A stretch of DNA of 32,061 nt, from the NCBI GenBank assembly GCA_002709525.1, contig PARE01000037.1:35498-67558 (forward strand), given 5' to 3'. The DNA is from Magnetovibrio sp. (GTDB lineage: Bacteria > Pseudomonadota > Alphaproteobacteria > Rhodospirillales > Casp-alpha2). The notes under the pieces are model-generated. The model did not search any database. It was not told the DNA's origin and saw nothing but the letters and a program-made list of their open reading frames with translations. This document shows, piece by piece, positions 8,766-16,925 of this stretch; the first letter of the stretch is position 1; the number at the start of each line of letters is the position of its first letter. The position numbers were made by a program, and so were the translations under genes.

Positions 8766-10394
8766 ATGCTATCCGCTTTTGAGCAATACGACTATGTTGT
8801 TGCGGGTGCTGGGTCCGCGGGATGCGTTTTGGCCAATCGATTGTCCGCCGATCCCGCGAAGAGGGTTCTGCTCTTAGAAGCTGGTGGGCGAGATTGGTAT
8901 CCTTGGATCCACATTCCCGTTGGCTATTTCAAAACCCTGCATAACCCGATCACGGATTGGAACTTCAAGACTGAGCCAGACCCGGGCTTGAACGGCAGGG
9001 TCATAGATTGGCCTCGAGGCAAAACGTTGGGTGGTTCGAGTTCAATCAATGGTCTCCTCTATATCCGCGGCCAACGCGAGGATTACGACCACTGGCGCCA
9101 ACTGGGCAATACGGGTTGGGCCTTCGACGACTTACTGCCCTATTTTATACGCTCGGAAGACTTTCAAAACGGGATTGATAAATTCCACGGCTGCGGCGGC
9201 GGTCTGTCCGTCGAAAACATGCGCGCCAAGCGGGATATTTCCGAGGCCTTGATTGCCGCCGCAGAAGAAATCGGTGTGCCGCGTAACGATGACTTCAACG
9301 GTGCGAAACAGGAGGGTGTTGGCTATTTTCAACAGACCGCGCGCAATGGCCGGCGCTGCTCCACGGCAGTAGGCTTCCTCAATCCAGTCAAAAACCGACC
9401 GAATCTCGATATAATTACCCACGCCCTAGTAGAGAAAATCCTGGTCAAAGATGATCGTTCAACAGGCATTGGCATCTCGGTAAAAGGGAGTTCTCACACA
9501 TTTGGATTGAACTCTGGCGGCGAGGTTATCCTCTCCGCGGGGGCCATTGGCTCACCGCAAATCCTGCAGCTATCCGGAATCGGCCCCGGGGACTTACTGC
9601 AAGGCCTTGGAATTCCCATCATCAAAGACTTGGCTGGCGTTGGCGAAAACCTGCAAGATCATCTTCAGATTCGCTCAGTCTACGAGGTAAACGTCCCCAC
9701 CTTTAACGAGGAAATTAACAGCCTCGTCGGTCGCATGAAGATCGGATTACAATACGTATTCTCTCGTAGCGGCCCAATGAGCATGGGGGCCTCACAAGTC
9801 GGCATTTTCGCGCGTTCGCGGCCCGGCCTCGATACGCCCGATATACAATTCCATTTCCAGCCCCTTAGCGCCGAAAAACCGGGTATTGAAATGCACTCCT
9901 TTCCGGGCATCACTCTTTCAGTCTGCCAGTTACGTCCTGAGAGCAAGGGTCGGGTCCAGATCATATCACCTGACCCGAAAACCTATCCAGCAATTCACCC
10001 CAACTATCTGGCGACACCGTCGGATCAACAGACGGTCGTCGACTCCCTAAAATTCACGCGTCGTTTGGCCGAAACAGAAGCCCTAAGACCCTATATTATT
10101 CGAAAGCAGCTTCCCGGCCCGAGAATCAAAACCGACGAAGATCTCTTGGATAGCGCCCGCAATATCGCTCAGACTATCTACCATCCAACCAGCACCTGCA
10201 AAATGGGATCCGACGTTACATCAGTAGTCGACGAACGGCTGCGGGTCCATGGAATCGCAGGATTACGTGTAGTAGATGCCTCGATAATGCCGACCATCGT
10301 GTCCGGCAATACCAATGCACCAACAATCATGATTGCGGAAAAGGCCTCCGACATGATTATTGAAGACGCTAAAGACCATTCCGTCGCTGCCTAA
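8766..10394 (+). CDS. GMC-family FAD oxidoreductase (choline dehydrogenase-like)
   Basis: With the ATG at 8766 the protein has 542 residues, normal for the family; a TTG at 8751 in the same frame is the alternative start. The N-terminus holds the ADP-binding fold ([17 protein letters not shown]) ending in LLLEAGG, followed by the GMC signature 1 region ([21 protein letters not shown]). Signature 2 is [20 protein letters not shown]. The C-terminal active-site pair is seen as His in [10 protein letters not shown] and Asn in [14 protein letters not shown]. Such enzymes oxidise alcohols to aldehydes with FAD; the substrate cannot be told from sequence. The next gene, 64 bp downstream on the same strand, is a PLP aldolase and may be cotranscribed. 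Confidence 0.9.
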   Translation: MLSAFEQYDYVVAGAGSAGCVLANRLSADPAKRVLLLEAGGRDWYPWIHIPVGYFKTLHNPITDWNFKTEPDPGLNGRVIDWPRGKTLGGSSSINGLLYIRGQREDYDHWRQLGNTGWAFDDLLPYFIRSEDFQNGIDKFHGCGGGLSVENMRAKRDISEALIAAAEEIGVPRNDDFNGAKQEGVGYFQQTARNGRRCSTAVGFLNPVKNRPNLDIITHALVEKILVKDDRSTGIGISVKGSSHTFGLNSGGEVILSAGAIGSPQILQLSGIGPGDLLQGLGIPIIKDLAGVGENLQDHLQIRSVYEVNVPTFNEEINSLVGRMKIGLQYVFSRSGPMSMGASQVGIFARSRPGLDTPDIQFHFQPLSAEKPGIEMHSFPGITLSVCQLRPESKGRVQIISPDPKTYPAIHPNYLATPSDQQTVVDSLKFTRRLAETEALRPYIIRKQLPGPRIKTDEDLLDSARNIAQTIYHPTSTCKMGSDVTSVVDERLRVHGIAGLRVVDASIMPTIVSGNTNAPTIMIAEKASDMIIEDAKDHSVAA

Positions 10395-10458
10395 GTCTGT
10401 TAAGACTAAGTGACATTAGATACACTCTCGATATAGTCGATAATCTGAGGAGCTCCTG

Positions 10459-11517
10459 ATGCCATCAATCTTGCCGCCGCCGCGCATCGATCTTTATTCG
10501 GATACCAAATCGAAACCATCGCCGGGCATGCGCAAGGCCATCGCAAATGCCGATGTCGGTGACGAGCAGCGTGACGAGGATCCCACTGTTCGCAAACTCC
10601 AAGAAATGACCTGCGAACTTCTGGGTAAAGAGGCCTCCCTATTCCTCCCGTCGGGCACCATGGGTAATGCCATCGCATATCGCGTTTGGGTCGAGCCCGG
10701 CCAGGAAGTTATCCTCGACAAGACCTGCCATGTACTGCACTCAGAAGCCGGCGGGCCAGCAGCTCTTTCCGGCGTCATGACCCGTATCTTGGACGGAACC
10801 GAGGGAGTCTTTACCGGGAAACAAGTTGAAGCCGCCATTCGGCCCTTGGGCCGCTACAATGTGCCTCAATCGGTGATGGTCTCTATCGAGCAAACGGCAA
10901 ACGCTGGTGGCGGTGCCATTTGGCCCTTGAGAAGCATCGAAGATGTTGGCGCAGTCGCCGATGCGCATAATTTGACCCTTCATATGGACGGCGCACGCCT
11001 ACTCAATGCCGTGGTCGCCACGAACATCTCGGCTGAGGCCTATGCTGCGCAGTGCGATAGCCTGTGGATTGACCTATCCAAGGGACTTGGATGCCCTGTA
11101 GGGGCCGTTCTCGCAGGCAGTGCCGACTTCATCCATCGCGCCCGGCGTTTCAAGCACCAGTTTGGCGGCGCAATGCGTCAGGCCGGAATCATTGCGGCGG
11201 CAGGCGTTTACGCGCTGGAGAATAACGTTGAGCGGATGGCCGAGGACCACGCTAACGCCCGAAAATTAGCGGAGGGCATCGCCAACACGAAAGGTCTTTC
11301 TCTGGAGTTTGGCTTGCCTCAAACCAACATGGTCTACTTCAATGTCGCCAAAGACCGCATGACTGCTCAGGAACTTCACGAGAAGCTTTGGGCCGATCAT
11401 GGGATCCGCATTGGTGTTTCCGGAGCTCAACGCTTCCGCGCGGTGACCCATATTGATATTAGCGCTGCGGATGTCGACGAAGCGCTGAGAGGCCTGAGTG
11501 CCGTGATGATGAACTGA
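10459..11517 (+). CDS. Threonine-aldolase-family PLP enzyme (beta-eliminating lyase superfamily)
   Basis: 352 residues, a fold-type I PLP enzyme close to low-specificity L-threonine aldolases. Features are the N-terminal IDLYSDTKSKPSPGMRKAI (family consensus DLxSDTxTxPt..M), VGDEQRDEDPTV, the LPSGTMGN phosphate-binding loop, the cofactor-facing Asp in HMDGAR (D177), and the Schiff-base Lys in WIDLSKGLGCPVG (K208). Such enzymes cleave beta-hydroxy-alpha-amino acids to glycine and an aldehyde. A good site, GAGGAG, precedes the ATG. The unusual 'YSDTKSKP' in place of 'RSDTVTRP' hints at a subfamily with a different substrate. It could share a transcript with the GMC oxidoreductase. Confidence 0.87.
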   Translation: MPSILPPPRIDLYSDTKSKPSPGMRKAIANADVGDEQRDEDPTVRKLQEMTCELLGKEASLFLPSGTMGNAIAYRVWVEPGQEVILDKTCHVLHSEAGGPAALSGVMTRILDGTEGVFTGKQVEAAIRPLGRYNVPQSVMVSIEQTANAGGGAIWPLRSIEDVGAVADAHNLTLHMDGARLLNAVVATNISAEAYAAQCDSLWIDLSKGLGCPVGAVLAGSADFIHRARRFKHQFGGAMRQAGIIAAAGVYALENNVERMAEDHANARKLAEGIANTKGLSLEFGLPQTNMVYFNVAKDRMTAQELHEKLWADHGIRIGVSGAQRFRAVTHIDISAADVDEALRGLSAVMMN

Positions 11518-11861
11518 CCGACGCCGTGCCGCCGGACCAGATGAACTGCAAACTCGTGCTGTGCATAACCCTAGGTGCCCCCTCGGCAGGACTTCGGGTT
11601 GAATCGTTTCTATTTGGATTTGAACGTGCTTCTTAACCTATTTATCAAGTTAACGGACCTTATGGTTAGTCTTTCTCGTTAACTGGGTATCTTCTGCGGC
11701 TACTACCCAATTCAAAATTATGAGAAAAAGCACTAGCCCCTTCAAAGCCAATTCAAACATGCGTGGTATGGTAGCCCTTACTCAACAACTTACGGGTATC
11801 ATAATGCTCTGGTGACCAGGCCCTCAAAAGGCTCAGCCTACCCGTATGATCGGCAACACTT
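11518..11861. other. Convergent intergenic region, no gene seen
   Basis: 344 bp between two genes that end towards each other. It holds two perfect 8-bp inverted repeats: AGTTAACG (11648-11655) with CGTTAACT (11677-11684), and TACGGGTA (11791-11798) with TACCCGTA (11839-11846). The second encloses the small palindrome CTGGTGACCAG (11809-11819) and starts 16 bp after the stop of the minus-strand decarboxylase gene. Neither has a T-run, so factor-independent termination is not clearly supported. No open frame with coding character was seen. Confidence 0.5.
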
Positions 11862-12425
11862 CTAGCGATTGCGTTTCGCCACTTCGTTCATGAACCGGTC
11901 GCGAATCACGACTGGCGGAATAGTGATGTTTGGCACCGGAACGTTCCCCGACTCACACTTGCAGACAATAATAGTCATCTTGTTTCCTTCAAGGGCCGCC
12001 TTCAAAATGTTTGCCGTTTCTTCCGCCTGGCACTCAACAACGTTGTCGCAACCGCACGCCTCAGCTACCTTGGCCAATGACGTCTTCTTGCCTGTATAGG
12101 TCGGCTGGTCGCCGGTGGAGCCATAGCTGCCGTTGTCGATGATCAAAAGCACGAAGTTATCCGCCACATTATTGGCGATCGTCGGCAGAGTCCCAAAGTT
12201 AGTCAAGATCGATCCATCACCGTCAATGGCGACCACTTTTTCGTGTTGCGCTATGGCCAAACCTAGTCCAATTGACGAACAAAGACCCATGGTACCCAGC
12301 ATGTAAAAGTTGGTTGGCTGGTCATCCCACATGTGCAATTCCTGCGAGGGCAGACCAATGTTGCAAATTACTAGCTCGTCCGTGATTACCGGGACGATAG
12401 ATTTCAAAACTTCGCTGCGGATCAT
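11862..12425 (-). CDS. ThDP-dependent 2-oxoacid decarboxylase, beta (ThDP-binding) subunit, sulfopyruvate decarboxylase type
   Basis: 187 residues from the ATG at 12425. This start makes a 4-bp ATGA overlap with the stop of the alpha-subunit gene and has GGAGG about 10 nt upstream; the longer in-frame start at 12479 would lie entirely inside alpha and has no support. The ThDP/Mg motif is clear: IDGDGS, then the N of IDNGSYGSTGDQ about 30 residues later. The protein matches the C-terminal, cofactor-binding half of ThDP decarboxylases, as in ComE of methanogens and in bacterial sulfopyruvate and phosphonopyruvate decarboxylases. The substrate is not known. The neighbouring dehydratase suggests it acts on the 2-oxo acid that enzyme makes. 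Last gene of the three-gene minus-strand run. Confidence 0.85.
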   Translation of the reverse strand: MIRSEVLKSIVPVITDELVICNIGLPSQELHMWDDQPTNFYMLGTMGLCSSIGLGLAIAQHEKVVAIDGDGSILTNFGTLPTIANNVADNFVLLIIDNGSYGSTGDQPTYTGKKTSLAKVAEACGCDNVVECQAEETANILKAALEGNKMTIIVCKCESGNVPVPNITIPPVVIRDRFMNEVAKRNR

Positions 12426-12928
12426 AGGAGGCCCCTCCAGAAAGTGGCGTCGGTTAGGATTGCCGTCGGTTTCGCGCACATTAGCGTGTATTTCAGGATT
12501 TCCGGAAGTTCCTCGACGTCCTCACGCTTGTGGAAGTGGAAGGTCGGGATTCCAAGTTGCTGCAACAGCGGTTTAGTGTGAATAGCCATCTCCACTTGAC
12601 AGGCTACCGGTTCACCGAGCTCACCACGGAAGCTAATCAGCATGGGGAGAGGGATTTGGTAGAATTGGATCAGAGTCGCCAGGGTGTTGATAGTCACACC
12701 CAAGGCTGTATTCTGCATGATGATGCAGGGCGTCTTGCCACCCATATAGGCGCCCGCGCAAAGCCCCATGCCCTCGTCTTCCTTGTTCGAAGGCACATGG
12801 TGGATCTGACCGTTCTTGTCGAGCTCATCGATGACGCCCGCCAATTGCTTGCAAGGGACGGTGGTGACAAAGTCAACACCCCCCTGGATCAGATCGCCAA
12901 CGACTCGTTGCGAAATACCGTCTGACAT
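12422..12928 (-). CDS. ThDP-dependent 2-oxoacid decarboxylase, alpha (PYR-domain) subunit, sulfopyruvate decarboxylase type
   Basis: 168 residues from the ATG at 12928, chosen because AGAGAGGAAAC precedes it at good spacing. An in-frame ATG at 12952 would give 8 more residues and overlap the upstream gene by 8 bp. The segment VTTVPCKQLAGVIDEL, the conserved catalytic-type Glu in KEDEGMGLCAGAYMGGK and the GVTINTLATLIQFYQIPLPMLISFRGELGE block match the alpha subunit (ComD-like) of sulfopyruvate decarboxylase, equal to the pyrimidine-binding domain of larger ThDP enzymes. It must pair with the beta subunit encoded next to it. The window has no sulfolactate, taurine or phosphonate gene, so the name describes the family and not the substrate. 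Confidence 0.85.
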   Translation of the reverse strand: MSDGISQRVVGDLIQGGVDFVTTVPCKQLAGVIDELDKNGQIHHVPSNKEDEGMGLCAGAYMGGKTPCIIMQNTALGVTINTLATLIQFYQIPLPMLISFRGELGEPVACQVEMAIHTKPLLQQLGIPTFHFHKREDVEELPEILKYTLMCAKPTAILTDATFWRGLL

Positions 12929-12944
12929 TACTGTTTCCTCTCTG

Positions 12945-14117
12945 TTAGCCATCGATCAATGGCTTCAATACCATGTTGTAGAGTTTTGATTTTGTCTCCA
13001 CGCCAAGTCCTGGTGCCTCAGGCGGCTGAACCAGACCGTTTTCGATGACCGTCTCGTCACCAAACCCGCCGAATGGCTGAAAAACCAGCGGATAGGTCTC
13101 CGTGCCGCCCAACTGTAAGCCAGCCGCCAGATGTAATCCTAGCTGCTGTCCACCGTGAGGGCCGTGACGGCGCGTTGCCCAGCCCATGCCCTCCGCCATC
13201 CTCACAATTGAGATGAACTCGCTTGGGCCATAGCAGAGCGATGGGTCGAACTGCAACCAATCCTTGTCACGCCGCAACCCGCCGTGCCGGATGAGATTGA
13301 GCGCATCCCCGCGCGAATATAGGTTCTCCGCCGTGGCGATGGGCATAGTGCAAACTTTGGCCATCTCTGAATAGGCCTCGTAATCAAGAGGATCCACCGG
13401 CTCCTCAAACCACGCAAGGTCATATTGGGCCATGGCGCTCGCGTAATTCATCGCAGTGTCCAGATCTAGGGCAGCGTTAGCGTCGACGGCGAGGTTTTCA
13501 CCGTCTCGGGCAACTTCCAAAGCGGTTTGGATCCGCAACATATCCTCATCGATGGATCCACCACCGATCTTCATTTTCATCAGCGTGTAGCCGCTATCGC
13601 GGTAGCCCTGCATTTCAGTTCGCAGTCCATCGAGGCCCTTGACTGGATCGTAATAACCGCCGCCGGGATAGACGGGCACCTTTGCATCATAGTTACCATT
13701 ATTAAACCGATCGGCGATCACCCTATACAAGGGTCGCTCCTCGATCTTAGCAACCACATCCCAAATCGCCATGTCAATTGCACCGACGGCGAACGCGCGC
13801 TCGCCATGTCCACCCGGCTTCTCATTAGTCATCATGCAAGCCTGGATGCGGGCCGGGTCTAGGTTGTGTCCGGTGGCATCCAATAGGCTCTGCGGATCCG
13901 CTTCGAGAAGACGCGGGATCAGACGTTCCCGGAGCACACCCCCTTGGGCATAGCGGCCGTTGGAATTGAACCCGAACCCGACCACGGGTCTGCCGTCCCG
14001 GATCACATCCATTTCTACGGCGACGACACTATTCGTCATCCCCGAGAAATCGATAAACGCATTACGCATGGGCGACGAGAGAGATGTTGTGGTTTCTCGA
14101 ATTGCCGTGATGCGCAT
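12945..14117 (-). CDS. Enolase-superfamily acid-sugar dehydratase, D-tartrate dehydratase-like
   Basis: 390 residues, a mandelate racemase/muconate lactonizing enzyme-type protein. The catalytic set is complete: K181 and K183 in the KMK motif, metal ligands D212 (VDAN), E238 (FEEP) and E264 (AEN), and His 321 in HGPHGGQQ. The N-terminus (SSPMRNAFIDFSGMTNSVVA, then GFGFNSNGRYAQGG) and the C-terminal LGGTETYPLVFQPFGGF block closely resemble D-tartrate dehydratase of Bradyrhizobium. From memory its catalytic residues K184, D213, E239, E265 and H322 are each one position higher than here. Such enzymes turn a 2,3-dihydroxy acid into a 2-oxo-3-deoxy acid. It is the first gene of an operon with the decarboxylase subunits and is divergent from a GntR regulator. 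Confidence 0.85.
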   Translation of the reverse strand: MRITAIRETTTSLSSPMRNAFIDFSGMTNSVVAVEMDVIRDGRPVVGFGFNSNGRYAQGGVLRERLIPRLLEADPQSLLDATGHNLDPARIQACMMTNEKPGGHGERAFAVGAIDMAIWDVVAKIEERPLYRVIADRFNNGNYDAKVPVYPGGGYYDPVKGLDGLRTEMQGYRDSGYTLMKMKIGGGSIDEDMLRIQTALEVARDGENLAVDANAALDLDTAMNYASAMAQYDLAWFEEPVDPLDYEAYSEMAKVCTMPIATAENLYSRGDALNLIRHGGLRRDKDWLQFDPSLCYGPSEFISIVRMAEGMGWATRRHGPHGGQQLGLHLAAGLQLGGTETYPLVFQPFGGFGDETVIENGLVQPPEAPGLGVETKSKLYNMVLKPLIDG

Positions 14118-14200
14118 ACCGTGCTTCCCATCCTCATGGAACCGTTAGCGACGAAGGCCAATCGTCGTACATCCGCGCCTTGAACGAGTCAATATACTCT

Positions 14201-14215
14201 TATATGTGTTATATA
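14201..14215. promoter_or_regulatory. Candidate operator of the GntR/HutC regulator
   Basis: A perfect inverted repeat, TATAT (14201-14205) and ATATA (14211-14215) with 5-nt spacer, lies 23 bp before the regulator's ATG in the 121-bp divergent region shared with the dehydratase operon. Short AT-rich palindromes of this size are common GntR-family operators, but the arms are low-complexity, so the call is tentative. Confidence 0.35.
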
Positions 14216-14238
14216 GGAATTTAAATGAAAATCACATC

Positions 14239-14967
14239 ATGATCCGACCCGTGACGGGCCAAGGGCCACTCTACCGCCAAACTCGCGACCTAATAATCCG
14301 TCGCATCGCTGACGGTGCTTGGGAGCCGGGCCAACGCCTCCCAAGCGAGTGGGATTTAGCCGATGAGTTCGGAGTTTCTCAGGGCACCGTTCGTAAGGCA
14401 TTGAACGATCTGGCAGATGAAAATATGGTTGTGCGCCATCAAGGTCGTGGCACTTTCGTGGCCTCCCATACCTCCCAGCGCGAGCTTTTCCATTTCTTCC
14501 ACCTGGAAGCCCCGGGTGGCGTTCGCCAACTCCCAGTAACAAGTCGTCTGATTGGCGTAACCAGTCGTCGGGCAAGCCGCAACGACATGGAGCGTCTAAA
14601 TTTATCCATCAACGCCTATGTGGTCGACATACAACGGGTCCGAGATTTGGGCGGGAAACCGGTGATATCCGAGCATATCACCCTGGCCGCCAAACTCTTC
14701 CCCAGCCTAACCCAGGAAGACGATCCACCAAACGAACTCTATCAGTTTTATGAGCAGCGTTTTGGAATGACTGTCCATCGGGCAGTGGAACATCTGCGCG
14801 CGATTGCCGCTGGCGCTCGTGAAGCTGAACACCTTGGGGTTAAACAGGGCACTCCTCTCCTTGAGATTGACCGGGTCGCCGAGGCTGTCGATGGCATGCC
14901 CATTGAGTGGCGGCGCAGCCGCTGCGACACGCAAAACCATCGGTATCTCAGTGAAATTTTAAAGTAG
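14239..14967 (+). CDS. GntR-family transcriptional regulator, HutC subfamily (UTRA domain)
   Basis: 242 residues from the ATG at 14239; an in-frame GTG at 14206 falls in the putative operator and is less likely. Residues 10-76 form the winged helix-turn-helix (YRQTRDLIIRRIADGAWEPG, LPSEWDLADEFGVSQGTVRK, then the wing HQGRGTFV). Residues of about 95-235 match the UTRA ligand-binding domain, with the typical AGAREAEHLGV and GTPLLEIDRVA blocks. It is transcribed away from the dehydratase/decarboxylase operon, so it most likely represses that operon and responds to its substrate or product. The ligand is unknown. Confidence 0.9.
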   Translation: MIRPVTGQGPLYRQTRDLIIRRIADGAWEPGQRLPSEWDLADEFGVSQGTVRKALNDLADENMVVRHQGRGTFVASHTSQRELFHFFHLEAPGGVRQLPVTSRLIGVTSRRASRNDMERLNLSINAYVVDIQRVRDLGGKPVISEHITLAAKLFPSLTQEDDPPNELYQFYEQRFGMTVHRAVEHLRAIAAGAREAEHLGVKQGTPLLEIDRVAEAVDGMPIEWRRSRCDTQNHRYLSEILK

Positions 14968-15041
14968 CTGCTCCAATTTTCTAAGGCAGCGGACCATTGG
15001 CTCGACGATTGACAACTCTGTAATTCCCCAAAAGCGGCAGG

Positions 15042-15083
15042 AAAAAGCCCAACCGGTCAAGGGGGGGGACGACCGGCTGGGCT
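15042..15083 (-). terminator. Factor-independent terminator on the minus strand
   Basis: On the minus strand a 13-bp stem (plus-strand arms 15046-15058 and 15071-15083; one G-U pair in the RNA, no mismatch) with a 12-nt C-rich loop is followed directly by TTTTT (15046-15042). It lies 142 bp downstream of the TPR pseudogene and reads in the same direction, so it is probably its surviving terminator. It may also stop antisense reading into the GntR gene. Confidence 0.75.
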
Positions 15084-15224
15084 GCTCTCGGTCCAACAAG
15101 TTGCAAAAAACAGGGGAGACTGCGCTTGTTGAACTCAGGGGACGATTAATATACGGGGACAGTCTCACTTCGGATCACCTATCCCAAATTTTTACCCCGT
15201 TCCAGTTTATAACCTACATTCTCC

Positions 15225-15591
15225 GTTGATGTGGATACTCTGCCAGAATGGCATCCCATTTCATCACCGCTGCAGTAATCTCGCCAGACGCCGCTCACGC
15301 AAAAACGTCGATGGGCGCCTATTCACGGAGTGTCACGCCCAATTTGTGTGCCTGCGCAGTGGGCAACTCACGGGTTACCGCAAGATTCGCCGAACTAAGG
15401 CCGCCAAAGAGGCGCAAACATCCTGTCAAAAAATAACCCCTGGCAAAATCGGGATCGACCTCTGCTGTCGTCAACAGTTTGCCTACCAGTTCATCTGTAA
15501 ATGACATATAATCGTCCATTGCATCATTAAAGTCCTCAACCGTTTCCAAGAGCGCTGCGATAAATTCCAATCTCAACTTGTCCGTCGCCAT
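15225..15591 (-). pseudogene. Remnant of a TTC38-like tetratricopeptide protein gene
   Basis: An open stretch of 90 codons starts at ATG 15591 and stops at 15319, but the same frame goes on to about 15225 with family-like sequence interrupted by TAG (15321-15319) and TGA (about 15297). Read through, it runs LGVTLRE, stop, APIDVFA, stop, then SGEITAAVMKWDAILAEYPH. Together with the preceding DPDFARGYFLTGCLRLFGG this is the N-terminal part of TTC38-type TPR proteins of about 440 residues (repeat ending in 'WdaILaeyPhd'). Everything after the second repeat is missing. The function of these proteins in bacteria is not known. The alternative, a true 90-residue protein, is less likely because homology continues past the stop. 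Confidence 0.65.
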
Positions 15592-15997
15592 ACAACTTCT
15601 CTATATAGTTTGATCAACCTGGGCGTTCGGCTCTCCCCGAATTATTTTGTTGGGTCCATGTCTGTCGTCCGCAGATACTTTCGATAGGAATCTTGAGCCA
15701 AGATAAATTTGTCTCCCAGACAAGAATTTTCACCCATGGCACCGCTGACGAAGACCCAATTCGCTTAATTTTAAACACGGTCGTAAATCGGTCCGGCTGA
15801 AACAGACCAATTGAGGTCTTTGTATGACATCACAGCCATAATCTTGCGGAGCCACCGCATAAGTTGTCGTGTTTTAAAGACCTTCCCGAGCTGATCGAAT
15901 CAGGGTGCAATTAAGGGTCAATTCACTATTGAGCTTTCCTGTTAGGCGGGCGCATCATGCAAATTATAACCGATCGCCAGATACTGAAGAGATTTTA
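15592..15997. other. Intergenic region, no gene seen
   Basis: 406 bp between the TPR pseudogene start and the CitE-like lyase start. No coding frame, RNA gene or clear repeat was recognised. The in-frame extension of the lyase from 15905 was rejected as non-coding. It should contain promoters for the lyase (and formerly for the pseudogene), but no convincing -35/-10 pair was found. Confidence 0.5.
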
Positions 15998-16858
15998 ATG
16001 CCTTTTGACCATCCCGTCATACCTCGCCGCAGTTTCATCTTCGCGCCAGGTCTGAAACCCGAGATGTATCCGAAAGCGCTCGCGTCTGGAGCCGATATAG
16101 TATGTGTCGAGTTGGAGGACGGGATCGCACCCAAAGACAAGGACACGGCGCGCGCCAATGCCTTGGCATTGTTCGCCGAACGCCAAGAAGACGACTGTGT
16201 CGAACGTATTGTCCGTATAAACTGCCTTCGATCAGGCTTCGGCATCAAGGATGTACAGGCGATACTTGATACGGATACGCCACCACCGGCCCTCATGCTG
16301 CCGAAGGTCATGACCCCTGATGAAGTGACCTGGCTTGACAACCTACTTACAGAGCGCGGACACGAGACGCGCCTACACATCATCATCGAGACTAATGCAG
16401 GTCTTGAGGCGGCCTATGACATCGCCCGATCCAGCCCGCGCATCGACGCCCTGTTCTTCGGCGGCGTCGACATGGCAGCGGAGCTCCGATGCCAGAACGC
16501 CTGGGAACCCCTTCTCTATGCGCGCTCTCGTGTCGCCCATGCCGCCGCCGGAGCCGGGATCGACGCCATCGATGTGCCATTCCTCGACCTCAATGACACG
16601 GACGGCATGGCACGGGAAGCGGAACTGGTCCGGGACCTAGGCTTCAGCGGAAAGGGCTCGATCCATCCGAGACAAATTGCAATTCTAAATGACGTCTTTA
16701 CCCCAAGCGCCGAGGAAGTCGCTCACGCCAAACGAGTGACCGAGGCCTTCGCGGAAGCCGACACCGGGCTCGTGGTCATCGACGGCAAGCTAATTGAAAA
16801 ACCGGTTCTCCGAGAAATGAGGCGAATCTTGGCTGTTGCTGCCCGGATCTCGGCCTAG
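15998..16858 (+). CDS. HpcH/HpaI-CitE-like CoA-ester lyase
   Basis: 286 residues from the ATG at 15998, chosen for the GAAGAGA site about 5 nt upstream and because PRRSFIFAPG at residues 9-18 is where family members start. Landmarks of the CitE/malyl-CoA lyase fold are the acidic VELEDGI (E40, D41), the substrate-binding Arg in VRIN (R73), LPKV at 101-104, the metal ligands E131 (IIIETNAG) and D158 (FFGGVDMA), and the GKGSIHPRQI block. Members cleave or form (S)-malyl-CoA, citramalyl-CoA and similar beta-hydroxy acyl-CoA esters. The catalytic loop reads NCLRSGFG where NPxxTxxG-like sequences are usual, so substrate prediction is unsafe. A monocistronic gene facing the M20 hydrolase. Confidence 0.85.
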   Translation: MPFDHPVIPRRSFIFAPGLKPEMYPKALASGADIVCVELEDGIAPKDKDTARANALALFAERQEDDCVERIVRINCLRSGFGIKDVQAILDTDTPPPALMLPKVMTPDEVTWLDNLLTERGHETRLHIIIETNAGLEAAYDIARSSPRIDALFFGGVDMAAELRCQNAWEPLLYARSRVAHAAAGAGIDAIDVPFLDLNDTDGMAREAELVRDLGFSGKGSIHPRQIAILNDVFTPSAEEVAHAKRVTEAFAEADTGLVVIDGKLIEKPVLREMRRILAVAARISA

Positions 16859-16925
16859 CGCTCCGCGACCAGTCGATGCTGACGAAACGGCAACATCGTG
16901 TCGCCCTCATCTTTCGCCACCCAGC

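Noticed and set aside
11791-11846. Hairpin after the decarboxylase operon as a terminator
   Set aside because: The outer stem is only 8 bp over a 40-nt loop and there is no T-run on either strand.
12422-12928. Calling the ThDP decarboxylase a coenzyme M biosynthesis enzyme (ComD/ComE)
   Set aside because: No other coenzyme M gene is present, and the neighbours are a sugar-acid dehydratase and a GntR regulator.
15094-15131. CAACAAG/CTTGTTG inverted repeat near the TPR pseudogene as an insertion-element end
   Set aside because: Only 7 bp arms with a 24-nt loop and no transposase or target duplication; the phrase near 15160 that recalls REP-associated transposase flanks is too short to support a call.
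15226-15504. 92-codon plus-strand frame over the TPR pseudogene
   Set aside because: It is the shadow of the decayed minus-strand TPR sequence; its protein is basic and has no family features.
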